Below, piece after piece: positions 18,755 through 31,934 of a DNA stretch of 64,000 nucleotides. Both the position numbers and the translations under genes were made by a program. Source of the DNA: Ectothiorhodospiraceae bacterium (lineage in GTDB: Bacteria > Pseudomonadota > Gammaproteobacteria > XJ16 > Halofilaceae). Location: NCBI GenBank assembly GCA_007134775.1, contig SLKC01000071.1:88091-152090 (forward strand), given 5' to 3'. The notes beneath the pieces are model-generated. The model searched no databases. It saw nothing but the letters and a program-made list of their open reading frames with translations, and was not told the DNA's origin. Every line of letters begins with the position of its first letter. The stretch's first letter is position 1.

Positions 18755-19035
18755 TGCGATCAGCGCTCTTGTGGCCCGTTTGCCTGTTGGGGGCAGTCCT
18801 GATGGCTGTGCCTGCCCTTGGGGATGGGGCCGAGGCGACGCCGACGCCCGTTGACGAACTGTTGCGCGAGATCGCGGCTCAGGCAGAGGCGCTTGAGGCG
18901 GTGCGCGAGCAGCAGCAAGAGGTCGAGGCCGATCTGGAGGCGTTGCGGGAGCGGCTCGATGAGGTGGAGGCGGAGCGTGACGCCGAAGCGGCGCGTATCC
19001 AGGAACTCGAGAAGGAACTGGGCGACGATGACTGA
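18754..19035 (+). CDS. Small exported coiled-coil protein of unknown function
   Basis: I do not recognise this 93-residue protein. It has an N-terminal signal peptide (ALLWPVCLLGAVLMAVPALG), cut near residue 24, followed by an almost uninterrupted, highly charged coiled coil (EALEAVREQQQEVEADLEAL continuing with Arg/Glu heptads) and an acidic end (GDDD). It lacks a lipobox Cys. A GACGGAGGGG ribosome-binding site precedes the ATG, which overlaps the pncC stop by one base, so it is very likely expressed with pncC. A periplasmic structural or adaptor role is plausible but unproven. Confidence 0.7.
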   Translation: MRSALLWPVCLLGAVLMAVPALGDGAEATPTPVDELLREIAAQAEALEAVREQQQEVEADLEALRERLDEVEAERDAEAARIQELEKELGDDD

Positions 19036-19089
19036 AGCGGCGCTTCACTCGGCGCATCGTCAGCGAGGGTTGCTCTGGGCCCGCCGGGG

Positions 19090-19974
19090 TCAGTCCTCGG
19101 TTCGCGAGGCCAGAACGAGGATGCCGATGACGGGGTGATCGATGTAGTGCAGCTCGCCACTACGCATACGGCGATGCTGCTGTACCGGGAAGGAGAGCAC
19201 CGGTCGCCCGTCGCGTCCCGTCGCCGCTGCATCGATCAGCGGGCGATCGCTGGCCTCGCCATTGTCATCGGCGCCGCCGCGCAGGCGCGTTGTGGCACCC
19301 GCCCGGAGGTACTCGTCCGGCGCTTCGGTCCAGTCGACCGGGGCCGTGTAGTATAGATCCGTGTGGATGTGGAGGTAGCGCCGCACTTCCACGCGCACCG
19401 TTCCATCGAGCGGGTAGAGCGTGAACCGACGGGTGCTCGGCAACACACGCAGTGCGCCGTCCTCATCCAGCTCGGGGAGCAGTACCTTGGGGGTGTCGGC
19501 GGCCATCGCCTGCGCGAGAATCTCCTCGATCCGGATGGGCTGTCCGAGCGGGCCCGGCTCGCGGGTCGGCACGTCGATGGTCATCGGCTCACCCGCGCGT
19601 AGTCGCAGAGAGACCGCCTCTGCGGGCTCGGTGGCCGGTTGTCGCCAGGCGACATGGCGTAATACGCGGTAGCTCCGCGAATTGGTCAGGCGCCGGGACT
19701 CGTTATGGAGGCGGAAGTCGTCGCTGTCGATGCGCTCGAAGCCGCTCGGGAGTTCACGCACCAGGGAGCCTAGCAGGGTGTCGTCGGGCTCAAGGTCCAC
19801 GGCGTTGCCCAGGCGCGGTATGGTGATGTCCGGGTGCCAGCGCTCGCCGGGACGCTCGACTGCACCGACGTGCTCGAACAGAATCAACTCGACCTCATAG
19901 TCGGCGTGGGCGCTGCCGAGCATGAGCAGCAGGCCGAGCAACAGTGGCAGACGCGTTCGGTGTCCCCTGGGCAT
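19090..19974 (-). CDS. csiV: CsiV family periplasmic protein
   Basis: CsiV proteins are periplasmic partners of cell-wall and stress-response factors in Vibrio, encoded beside mfd. This 294-residue protein has a signal peptide (LPLLLGLLLMLGSAHA), an early DYEVELILFEH segment, a central YRVLRHVAWRQP strand and the family's C-terminal MRSGELHYIDHPVIGILV. Its start lies 3 nt after the mfd stop on the same strand, so it is the downstream gene of an mfd-csiV operon, an arrangement conserved in gammaproteobacteria. Function here is inferred from family and location. Confidence 0.8.
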   Translation of the reverse strand: MPRGHRTRLPLLLGLLLMLGSAHADYEVELILFEHVGAVERPGERWHPDITIPRLGNAVDLEPDDTLLGSLVRELPSGFERIDSDDFRLHNESRRLTNSRSYRVLRHVAWRQPATEPAEAVSLRLRAGEPMTIDVPTREPGPLGQPIRIEEILAQAMAADTPKVLLPELDEDGALRVLPSTRRFTLYPLDGTVRVEVRRYLHIHTDLYYTAPVDWTEAPDEYLRAGATTRLRGGADDNGEASDRPLIDAAATGRDGRPVLSFPVQQHRRMRSGELHYIDHPVIGILVLASRTED

Positions 19975-19977
19975 CGT

Positions 19978-23472
<3,495 letters not shown>

Positions 23473-23593
23473 AGTGGCTGGTGTACTCGGTCTGGGTAGT
23501 GGGTCGCGTCAGTGAGGTTATCGGAACAGCCGACTATTATCGCATAGTCGGTGCGCGTTTGTGGATCGTATCGGGAGAGGCAGGGCGCGTCGC

Positions 23594-23920
23594 TCAGTCC
23601 GCGCCTCTCGCTTGGCGCTCGCCACCGGGGATCACTGAGTGGATGACCCGATCATGCTCGAAGTAGATGATGAACTCGTCGTAAACCCAGCTGCTGATCG
23701 GCGGGTCGCCGACGGGCGGCACCCGGTTCGGGGGCTCACCCAGATCGGCCTCGACCTGTTCCTTCGTTGTGCCGCGCGCTGGCATATCCGGATGGGTAAG
23801 CACGATGCGCCCGGCGTCGACATCGTCAGGCTGGATCTCGGCGTCGGCATGCGCCGATGCGAGCAACAGCCCTGCGCAAGCAACGGCCAGGCCGGCACGG
23901 CGGAGAAACGGATTTACCAT
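23594..23920 (-). CDS. Small exported protein, BamE/SmpA-like helix-turn pattern
   Basis: This conserved-looking hypothetical protein of 108 residues has a signal peptide (AVACAGLLLASAHADAE). After processing it contains RGTTKEQVEADLGEPPNRV and then VYDEFIIYFEHDRVIHSVI. The pattern 'turn, QV helix, GEP, Y-x-F, RV' resembles the SmpA/OmlA fold, so an envelope role is possible. It has no lipobox Cys. It lies on the minus strand about 120 nt upstream of mfd and is divergent from lolC. No specific function can be assigned. Confidence 0.65.
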   Translation of the reverse strand: MVNPFLRRAGLAVACAGLLLASAHADAEIQPDDVDAGRIVLTHPDMPARGTTKEQVEADLGEPPNRVPPVGDPPISSWVYDEFIIYFEHDRVIHSVIPGGERQARGAD

Positions 23921-24084
23921 TAATCAGCACCCTGTCTCGCGCATGGTCATGTGAATGCTGGAGCATACCATTCGGCGCGATCTGACCCAATCGCCTCCCT
24001 GCTCAACCGCCGGTGGAGAGGGCGCGGATGGTGAGCGCGAGACAGGAAGACAACAGGCCGTGCCGTGTGCTTCAATTGCGCGCC

Positions 24085-25327
24085 ATGTTTCGTCCACTGC
24101 CACTGTGTATCGGGCTGCGCTATACCTCCGCGCGGCGCCGCAATCACTTCATCTCCTTCATCTCGCTGATCTCGATGCTCGGGATCTTCATCGGGGTGAC
24201 GGCGCTGATCACAGTGCTGTCCGTGATGAACGGCTTCGAGCGCGAGCTGCGCGAGCGCATTCTCGGGGTCGCCGCGCATGCCACGCTGGAAGGTTTTAGC
24301 GAGCCCTTGAGAGATTGGGAGCACCTCGCCCAACAGGCGGCGGATCACCCCGAGGTGCTCGGTGCGGCGCCCTACACCGAGGGCCAGGCCATGCTGACGC
24401 GCCGCAACCAGGTCACCGGTGCAATGCTTCGTGGCATATCGCCCGAGCATGAGCCTTCGGTGTCGGATATCCATGAGCACATGATCGAGGGCGCGTACGA
24501 CAGCCTCGAGGCGGGCGAATTCGGCATTGTTCTCGGATCGGCACTCGCGCGCTATCTCAACGTCCGGGTAGGGGAGCGCGTCACGCTGATCATGCCCGAG
24601 GCGAACGTGACCCCGGCGGGTGTGATGCCGCGCCTGCGACGCTTCACGGTCACGGGCATCTTCGAGGTCGGTATGCACGACTTCGACCGCGCCACGGCCT
24701 TCATCCATATTGCGGACGGACAGCGCCTGATGCGCAAGTCGGAGGGCGAGGTCTCGGGGGTCCGGCTCCGGCTCGACGATCTCTTCCGCGCGCGCATCGT
24801 CGCCGAGCAGCTCTCGGCGACGATCGACGAGCGCGTCTGGGTCAGCGACTGGACGCGCCAGCACCAGAACCTATTCCGGGCCGTACAGACGGAAAAGACG
24901 GTGATGTTCGTCATCCTGGCGCTGATCATTGCGGTCGCGGCCTTCAATATCGTATCGACGCTGGTGATGATGGTCACGGACAAGCAGTCCGACATCGCCA
25001 TCCTGCGCACGCTGGGCCTGTCGCCGCGCGGCGTCATGGGGATTTTCCTCGTCCAGGGCACCTTTATCGGCGTCATCGGCACGCTGCTCGGCATTGTTGG
25101 GGGGATCGCACTCTCGCTCAATGTGGACGCGATCATGAGTGGGCTGGAATCGGTTCTGGGCTTCGAGATGCTGCCTGCCGATATCTACTACCTCACCGAT
25201 CTGCCCTCGGAGCTGCAGGTCAGCGATATCACCCGGATCGGGCTGCTGGCGTTTGGCCTCAGTGTCGTAGCCACGCTCTACCCGGCGTGGCGGGCATCGC
25301 GCGTCCAGCCGGCGGAGGCGTTGCGTT

Positions 25328-25335
<8 letters not shown>
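24085..25335 (+). CDS. lolC: Lipoprotein-releasing ABC permease, LolC/LolE family
   Basis: This inner-membrane permease (416 residues) of the Lol system extracts mature lipoproteins for transfer to LolA. It has one N-terminal TM helix ([20 protein letters not shown]), a large periplasmic domain and three C-terminal TM helices (beginning [20 protein letters not shown]), with the FtsX-like [17 protein letters not shown] block. The ATG at 24085 matches family N-termini. It overlaps lolD by 8 nt. No second LolC/E gene follows lolD, so this may be the homodimeric LolF-type arrangement rather than LolCDE. Confidence 0.93.
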
Positions 25336-26026
<691 letters not shown>

Positions 26027-26048
26027 CTGGTTCGCTCGATTGATGGGC

Positions 26049-26612
26049 TCAGCCACCCCGATCGCGGTGGCGGTTGATGCGGCGTTTGCGCTGGCGGCGG
26101 CGCTCCGCGATCCAGGAGACGATGTGCAGGCGCCAGACAATGCGGGTGAGCGCGTAGCCGGCGGTGGCGCTGATCACGGCGAGCAGGGTGCAGCCGAGCA
26201 GTAGCGGCTGCCAGATGGCGAGCATTTCGTCGAAGAACCAGGCCGTCTCGGGCTTGAAATCGAGGTCCTCGACCGCTCTCGGCTCGCGGTCGAGCAGCCA
26301 GATACCGAGGCGATACGCCGACCAGTACATCGGCCCCCAGGTTAACGGGTTCGACACCCAGACTAGGACGACGGCGGTCGGGAGGTTCATGCGCAGCAGG
26401 ATCGCGATCAGCGCCGCGGGCATCATCTGGAAGGGGATCGGCATCCAAGCCAAGAACAGGCCGATGGCCATGCCGCCCGAGATCGATCGGCGGTTGAGGT
26501 GCCAGAGGTTCGGATCGGCGAGGCGTCGTCCGATCACGCGGCGCAGCGATCCGCCCTGATCGAGCTCCCCGGTGTCACGCGGTAGGTAGCGGCGGAAGAA
26601 ACGCTTCGGCAT
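26049..26612 (-). CDS. DUF2062 membrane protein
   Basis: This 187-residue inner-membrane protein is of the DUF2062 family, function unknown. It shows RRSISGGMAIGLFLAWMPIPFQMMPA, then WVSNPLTWGPMYWSAYRLG, the usual hallmarks, with two or three TM helices and a basic C-terminal tail. DUF2062 genes often sit near comEC and lol genes, as here. It is convergent with lolD (22 nt apart) and divergent from comEC. Confidence 0.88.
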   Translation of the reverse strand: MPKRFFRRYLPRDTGELDQGGSLRRVIGRRLADPNLWHLNRRSISGGMAIGLFLAWMPIPFQMMPAALIAILLRMNLPTAVVLVWVSNPLTWGPMYWSAYRLGIWLLDREPRAVEDLDFKPETAWFFDEMLAIWQPLLLGCTLLAVISATAGYALTRIVWRLHIVSWIAERRRQRKRRINRHRDRGG

Positions 26613-26686
26613 GCGGGTCGTTCGGCCCCAGGGAAGCTGGCGCTGGCGCAGTTAGATTATCCACAAAACGCAGGGATGCGGAAACG

Positions 26687-29020
26687 GTGCGATTGTTGCA
26701 TTCACTGGCGCTGTTGGCCGGCGCCACGACACTCCAGTTCTGGCATGCACTGCCGCCGCCTGGCGTGACGGCGGCGGGCATACTGGTCGGCATAGCGGGC
26801 TATTGCTGGCGCCCCGTGCGCTTGCCCGCGTTGTGCCTGTTGGGTGCGGCGATCGCGCTCACCGTCGCGACGATCCGGCTGGAGGCACCGCTCGCGCCTG
26901 AGGTCACAGGCGAGGCGGTAGAGCTGCGAGGGACGGTGGTGGGTCTGCCCGTGGCGGATGACCGCCAGGTCCGCTTTCGCTTGCGTGTCGAGGAAGCGCG
27001 CGTTGACGGCCGCCCGGTCGAGGTGCCACGGACGGTACGCCTTGGCTGGTTTGGTGCAGCCGGTGACGCAATCCGCCCCGGTGAGCGCTGGCAGTTGATG
27101 GCTCGCCTCTCCCAACCTCGCGGGTGGGCGAATCCGGGCGGTTTCGATTTTCCGCGCTGGCTGTTCCGCGAGGGCATTGGTGCCACTGGTCAAGTCCTCG
27201 GGGAGCAAGGCGCTGTTCGGCTCGATCCGGCCGGGCCGGGGCTCGATCCGCTGCGCTACCGGCTGCGCCACGGGCTGGTCGAGTCGGTGGATCTCGCCCA
27301 CGAAGGCACACTGAGTGCGCTCGCCATCGGCGATCGCGGACTCATTGATGACGCCACCTGGGAAGTGCTCCTGGCCACGGGGACGAACCACCTCTTGGCC
27401 ATTTCTGGGCTGCATGTCGGGTTGGCCGCGCTGGCCGGTTTTGGCCTCGGCCGCGCCGGCTGGTACCTCCTCCCGAGCAGGGCACGTCAGCGGTGGCCGC
27501 GTCCGATCGTCGCGGCCATAACGGGCCTCGTGCTGGCGGCGGTGTACGCGGCCCTTGCCGGTTTCGCCATCCCGACCCAGCGCGCTCTGATCATGCTCGC
27601 GGTGGTGCTGGGGATGACCATCCTGCGCCGCGCGTCCTCCCCCGGCGAAGTCCTCGCGCTCGCGTTGGCGGGCGTGCTCGTGATCGACCCGCTGGCCCCA
27701 ATGGCACCCGGATTCTGGCTCTCCTTCGCCGCCGTGGCGATCATTCTCTGGACCGTCTCCGGACGCATTGGCCCCTCGGGCCGTCTGCGTGAGTTGGTTC
27801 GGTTGCAGATTGCCCTCGGCCTGGCGCTGTCGCCACTGCTGCTACTGCTGTTCGCGCGCACATCGATCGCCGGGCCGCTCGCCAACCTGGTCGCGGTGCC
27901 CTGGGTGAGCCTGTTGGTCGTGCCCCCGACGGTGAGCGGGGCCCTGATCTCACCTTGGCTCCCCGGTCTCGGCAGCGCGCTGCTACAGCTCGCCGATCTG
28001 GCCTTCACCCCCCTGTGGTGGCTGCTCAAGCACCTCGCGGAACAACCCTGGGCGCAGTGGCGAGCTGCGGTGCCGGGGGCTGTCGCACTGGGCTTGGCCA
28101 TTATCGGCTGCGCGCTGCTACTCGCACCCCGCGGCGTGCCCGGCAAAGCGGCCGGACTCGTTTGCCTGTTGCCGCTGGTCGCCGCAACGCCATCGCGTCC
28201 GGCCCCCGGGCATGTCTGGCTCGACTTGCTCGACGTAGGCGAGGGCGTTGCCGCGGTGGTACGCACGACCGAGTACACCCTGGTCGTGGATACCGGGCCG
28301 CGCCGTCCCTCGGGGTTCGATGCCGGTGCCGCCGCGGTCACGCCCTTTCTGCGGGCCGCTGGCAGTCCGCGTGTCGACGACCTGGTCATCACGCAAGGGC
28401 ACCGTCATCACAGCGGGGGTGCCGAGAGCGTGATCGAGTCGGTGGAGCCGAACCGGGTCCTGGCGCCCGGCCCGGATGTTGGCGATGCCGCGTCGGCGGA
28501 TGCCTGTCGCGAGGGGATGCGCTGGCGGCGTGACGGTGTCGAGTTCACGGTCCTGCACCCGCGGGCCGGCGACCGGGAGCGACTCGACGGCGCGGACCAC
28601 GCCTGCGTGCTCCGCATTGCTGCGCCGGGTGGGGATATCCTGCTTGTCTCCGGTCTGGGCGAGCGCGCGCAGTGGTTCATGCTCACGCGGGATCTTGCGC
28701 TGACCGCGGATGTCCTCGTGACCCAGGCTGCGGCTGCGACCGTCGAGGATTTTGCCCATGCAGTTTCGCCCGAGTGGGTCCTCCATGCAGGGGACAGTGG
28801 CGGTCCGCACACGGCGTGGCCGCCGCCGTGGGCGGCCGGCCCCGCAGGGCACGCCCGCAGCGATTGCCGCGGGGCCCTGCGCCTGCACATCGGGCCCGGC
28901 GAGGGCGTCGGCACCCCCGCGAGCTGGCACGAGCGTCGCCCCCGTTTCTGGCAGCGCGGGTGCGATTCCGGGGACAAATCCGGTACCATGCCTGCCGTCA
29001 TGGCGCCCGATTCCGACTGA
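26687..29020 (+). CDS. comEC: ComEC/Rec2 family DNA-uptake channel with degenerate hydrolase domain
   Basis: This polytopic protein (777 residues) is of the family that carries single-stranded DNA across the inner membrane in natural transformation. It has N-terminal TM helices with an OB-like DUF4131 region, then the Competence domain (ATGTNHLLAISGLHVGLAALAG near residue 235) with about eight TM helices, and a C-terminal beta-lactamase-like domain from about residue 510. In that domain the metal ligands are lost: the HxDxDH site reads QGHRHH, the TGD Asp position reads SGLGE, and the HHGS site reads TQAAAA. The nuclease activity proposed for this domain is therefore unlikely. The start is GTG at 26687. 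It is followed after 50 nt by exbB. Confidence 0.9.
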   Translation: MRLLHSLALLAGATTLQFWHALPPPGVTAAGILVGIAGYCWRPVRLPALCLLGAAIALTVATIRLEAPLAPEVTGEAVELRGTVVGLPVADDRQVRFRLRVEEARVDGRPVEVPRTVRLGWFGAAGDAIRPGERWQLMARLSQPRGWANPGGFDFPRWLFREGIGATGQVLGEQGAVRLDPAGPGLDPLRYRLRHGLVESVDLAHEGTLSALAIGDRGLIDDATWEVLLATGTNHLLAISGLHVGLAALAGFGLGRAGWYLLPSRARQRWPRPIVAAITGLVLAAVYAALAGFAIPTQRALIMLAVVLGMTILRRASSPGEVLALALAGVLVIDPLAPMAPGFWLSFAAVAIILWTVSGRIGPSGRLRELVRLQIALGLALSPLLLLLFARTSIAGPLANLVAVPWVSLLVVPPTVSGALISPWLPGLGSALLQLADLAFTPLWWLLKHLAEQPWAQWRAAVPGAVALGLAIIGCALLLAPRGVPGKAAGLVCLLPLVAATPSRPAPGHVWLDLLDVGEGVAAVVRTTEYTLVVDTGPRRPSGFDAGAAAVTPFLRAAGSPRVDDLVITQGHRHHSGGAESVIESVEPNRVLAPGPDVGDAASADACREGMRWRRDGVEFTVLHPRAGDRERLDGADHACVLRIAAPGGDILLVSGLGERAQWFMLTRDLALTADVLVTQAAAATVEDFAHAVSPEWVLHAGDSGGPHTAWPPPWAAGPAGHARSDCRGALRLHIGPGEGVGTPASWHERRPRFWQRGCDSGDKSGTMPAVMAPDSD

Positions 29021-29070
29021 TACGGTTGCGGGTGCTGCCCACCGGTCCGCCCATCCAAAGTGGAGCTGCT

Positions 29071-29706
29071 GTGTTAGAACTCGTCCAAGCTGGTGGCTGG
29101 CTGATGGTGCCCATCCTGGCTAGCTCAGTCCTGGCGCTCGCCATCATCGTCGAGCGGGCGTGGATGCTGCGGCGCGCGCGCGTCGCACCCGGTGACCTCG
29201 TGGGTCGTATCTGGAAGCAGGCGCGGGCGGGCTCGCTCAGTGAAGATCACATCCGCGCTCTGCGCAATCACTCCCCATTGGGTCGCATCCTCGCCGTGGG
29301 GCTGCTCAATCGGGGGCGGGATCGACAGGTGATGAAGGAAGCGATCGAAGAGACGGGGCGGGCCGTCGCGCACGACCTCCATCGCTTCCTCAATGCCCTG
29401 GGGACGATCGCCGCGATCACGCCACTGCTCGGGCTGCTCGGCACGGTCGTCGGCATGATCAGCGTGTTCACCACGATCACGGCGCTGGGCGTGGGTGATC
29501 CCGCGGAACTCGCCGGCGGCATCTCGCAGGCGCTGATCACGACGGCGGCGGGCCTGTCGGTTGCGATCCCGAGCCTGATTTTCTATCGCTTTTTTCGCGG
29601 TAAGGTCGATGAGCTGATCGTCGTCATGGAACAGGAAGCGGTGAAGCTCGTGGAGATCCTGCAGGGTGAGCGCCCGCACGTGCAGGCTGGAGGCGCGCCC
29701 GAGTGA
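29071..29706 (+). CDS. exbB: ExbB/TolQ family proton-channel protein
   Basis: This inner-membrane component of an ExbBD-type motor has 211 residues and three TM segments: an N-terminal helix (WLMVPILASSVLALAIIVERAW) and the pair spanning FLNALGTIAAITPLLGLLGTVVGMI and ALITTAAGLSVAIPSLIFYRFF. The LLGLLGTVVGM motif is diagnostic. The GTG at 29071, after GTGGAG, is the chosen start because the longer frame is not homologous. The stop overlaps exbD. No TonB gene is adjacent. The location before msbA suggests an envelope role, as in many gammaproteobacteria. Confidence 0.93.
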   Translation: MLELVQAGGWLMVPILASSVLALAIIVERAWMLRRARVAPGDLVGRIWKQARAGSLSEDHIRALRNHSPLGRILAVGLLNRGRDRQVMKEAIEETGRAVAHDLHRFLNALGTIAAITPLLGLLGTVVGMISVFTTITALGVGDPAELAGGISQALITTAAGLSVAIPSLIFYRFFRGKVDELIVVMEQEAVKLVEILQGERPHVQAGGAPE

Positions 29707-30131
29707 ACTTCCAGACCGGTCAACGCGAGGAACTTGAGCTCAATATCACGCCGCTGATCGACATCGTTTTCCTCCTGCTCATCTTCTTCATGGTCTCGAC
29801 GACGTTTCAGACCGAGTCGCAGTTGCACGTCCAGCTACCTGAGGCGAGCGAGGAGCCCGCGATCGACCCGGGTGATCCGCTGGAAGTCGTTGTCAGTGCG
29901 GAGGGACAGTACGCGGTGGGTGGACGTGAACTCGGTGACAATGCACTCGCGACACTGACCGAGGCGCTCATAAGCGCTGCGGGTAATGACCGCGAGCAGC
30001 CCCTGATCATCCGCGCGGACGCGCGGGCCCCGCATCAAGCGGTCGTTCGTGCCATGGATGCCTCGTCGCGAGCGGGCCTGACCAACCTCTCCATCGCAAC
30101 CGCACAACGCGATGAAGCGGCGGCGGAATGA
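29703..30131 (+). CDS. exbD: ExbD/TolR family protein
   Basis: This 142-residue partner of the upstream ExbB-like protein has one TM helix carrying the essential Asp (LNITPLIDIVFLLLIFFMVSTTFQ) and a periplasmic domain with PLIIRADARAPHQAVVRAMD. The GTG start overlaps the exbB stop (GTGA), and the stop overlaps the msbA ATG (ATGA), so the three genes are translationally coupled. Confidence 0.94.
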   Translation: MNFQTGQREELELNITPLIDIVFLLLIFFMVSTTFQTESQLHVQLPEASEEPAIDPGDPLEVVVSAEGQYAVGGRELGDNALATLTEALISAAGNDREQPLIIRADARAPHQAVVRAMDASSRAGLTNLSIATAQRDEAAAE

Positions 30132-31924
30132 AGCATAAGGACAAGAAACTCAAGGCCGACCCCGGAACGGGGGTGTTCGATCGGGAGTACAGGGGCAAGG
30201 GCGGCGAGACCTACCACCGGCTGTTGCAGTACGTGCGCCCCTACTGGGTGCCCTTCGCCATCGCCATTGCCTGCATGGTGCTCTATGCGGCGACCCATAC
30301 CGCCTTCGCTGCCCTAATGAAGTACTTGCTCGACGACGGCTTCGTCGAGCAGGAGGACTGGGTCATCCGGGTGATGCCGCTCGCCATCATCGGGGTCTTC
30401 TTCGTGCGCTCGATCGGCCACTTCGGCTCCCATTACCTGATGCAGTTTGTTGGCTGGACGGTGGTCACGGACATCCGCAAACAGATGTTCCGCAAGTACC
30501 TCGAGCTGCCGACGCAGGATTACGATCGGGTGAGCTCGGGCGAGATGATCTCGAAGCTGGCCACGAACACGAAGAAGCTCTCGGCAGCGGCGACCCAGGC
30601 GATCACGATCGTTGTTCGTGACACGGTGACGATTCTCGGTCTGCTCGCCTGGATGATCTACCTCAGCCCCATTCTCACGCTGACGCTGTTGCTCGTCGTC
30701 CCCGTGCTCGCTGCCATCGTGAACTCGATCACGAAGAAGTTTCGGCGCGTCAGCCGCAATATCCAGCAGCAGATGTACGACGTCACGCACGTGATCGAGG
30801 AAGCGGTCGAGGGGAATCGGGTCATCAAGATCTTCGGCGCGCAGGACTATGAGCAGGGACAGTTCGATCGCAGTGCAGAGCGCGTGCGGGACATGAATCT
30901 GAAGATGGCCCGAACCAAGGCGTCTAGCGTGCCGATGGTGCAGTTCCTGGTCGCCCTGGTGATGGCGGGCATCGTTTTCCTTGCAGGCTTCGAGGGCATT
31001 GTCGAGGCGATCACGGTCGGCACGTTCGTCTCCTTCGTGACGGCCTTGATGCTCATGTTCACGCCCATCAAGAAGCTGACCACGGTCAATGCCCAGATCC
31101 AAACCGGCATCGCGGCCGGGGAGAGCATCTTCGCCATCCTCGATCGGGCCTCGGAACCGGATACGGGGACACGCACGCTCGATCGCGCCGAGGGCGATGT
31201 GCGTTTCGACGAGGTCTCTTTCGCCTACAGCGCCGCCAAGGGGGATGTCGTTCGCGAGGTCGATCTCCATATCGCGCCGGGAGAGATCGTCGCTCTCGTC
31301 GGCCGTTCCGGGAGCGGTAAGACCACATTGGCGAACCTGCTGGCACGCTTCTACGAGCCGCGAGAGGGCCGGATCCTGCTCGACGGCGTCGACATCCGCG
31401 AGCTCAAGCTCGACAACCTGCGCGAGCAGATCTCCTACGTCGGCCAGGATGTCACGTTGTTCAACGATACCCTGGCGAACAACATCGCCTTCGGCCGAGT
31501 GGGGCATTCGACTCGCGCGGAGATCGAGGCGGCCGCGCAGGCAGCCCAGGCGCAGGAGTTCATCGACGAACTGCCCGAGGGCATGGATACCGAGATCGGC
31601 GACAACGGCATCATGCTCTCCGGCGGCCAGCGCCAGCGCGTCGCAATCGCGCGTGCACTGCTCAAGGATGCCCCCGTGCTGATTCTCGACGAGGCGACCT
31701 CGGCCCTGGACACCGAGTCGGAACGCTGGGTGCAGATGGGGCTGGAGCGGCTGCTGGAGAACCGCACGACGCTGGTAATCGCTCACCGTCTGTCGACGGT
31801 AGAGCACGCCGATCGTATCGCCGTCATGCAAAAGGGGCGTATCGTCGAGAGCGGCACCCACGCCGAGCTGCTTGCGAAAGAGGGTACCTACGCCGGCCTC
31901 TATCGCATGCAGTTCTCCGATTGA
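30128..31924 (+). CDS. msbA: Lipid A export ATP-binding/permease protein MsbA
   Basis: MsbA is a homodimeric ABC exporter that flips core-lipid A across the inner membrane. The 598-residue half-transporter has six TM helices (about 35-320) and one nucleotide-binding domain with Walker A VGRSGSGKTTLANLL, signature MLSGGQRQRVAIARALL, Walker B VLILDEATSALD and the H-loop VIAHRLSTV. Placement between exbD and lpxK supports MsbA rather than a generic multidrug exporter. It begins with a Lys-rich N-terminus. Confidence 0.95.
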   Translation: MKHKDKKLKADPGTGVFDREYRGKGGETYHRLLQYVRPYWVPFAIAIACMVLYAATHTAFAALMKYLLDDGFVEQEDWVIRVMPLAIIGVFFVRSIGHFGSHYLMQFVGWTVVTDIRKQMFRKYLELPTQDYDRVSSGEMISKLATNTKKLSAAATQAITIVVRDTVTILGLLAWMIYLSPILTLTLLLVVPVLAAIVNSITKKFRRVSRNIQQQMYDVTHVIEEAVEGNRVIKIFGAQDYEQGQFDRSAERVRDMNLKMARTKASSVPMVQFLVALVMAGIVFLAGFEGIVEAITVGTFVSFVTALMLMFTPIKKLTTVNAQIQTGIAAGESIFAILDRASEPDTGTRTLDRAEGDVRFDEVSFAYSAAKGDVVREVDLHIAPGEIVALVGRSGSGKTTLANLLARFYEPREGRILLDGVDIRELKLDNLREQISYVGQDVTLFNDTLANNIAFGRVGHSTRAEIEAAAQAAQAQEFIDELPEGMDTEIGDNGIMLSGGQRQRVAIARALLKDAPVLILDEATSALDTESERWVQMGLERLLENRTTLVIAHRLSTVEHADRIAVMQKGRIVESGTHAELLAKEGTYAGLYRMQFSD

Positions 31925-31934
31925 GGGGCTGGTG

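Noticed and set aside
30314..31861. A long open frame (over 500 codons) antisense to msbA
   Set aside because: It is the high-GC shadow of the msbA reading frame. Its composition is Arg/Asp/Glu/His biased without domains, and msbA is certain.
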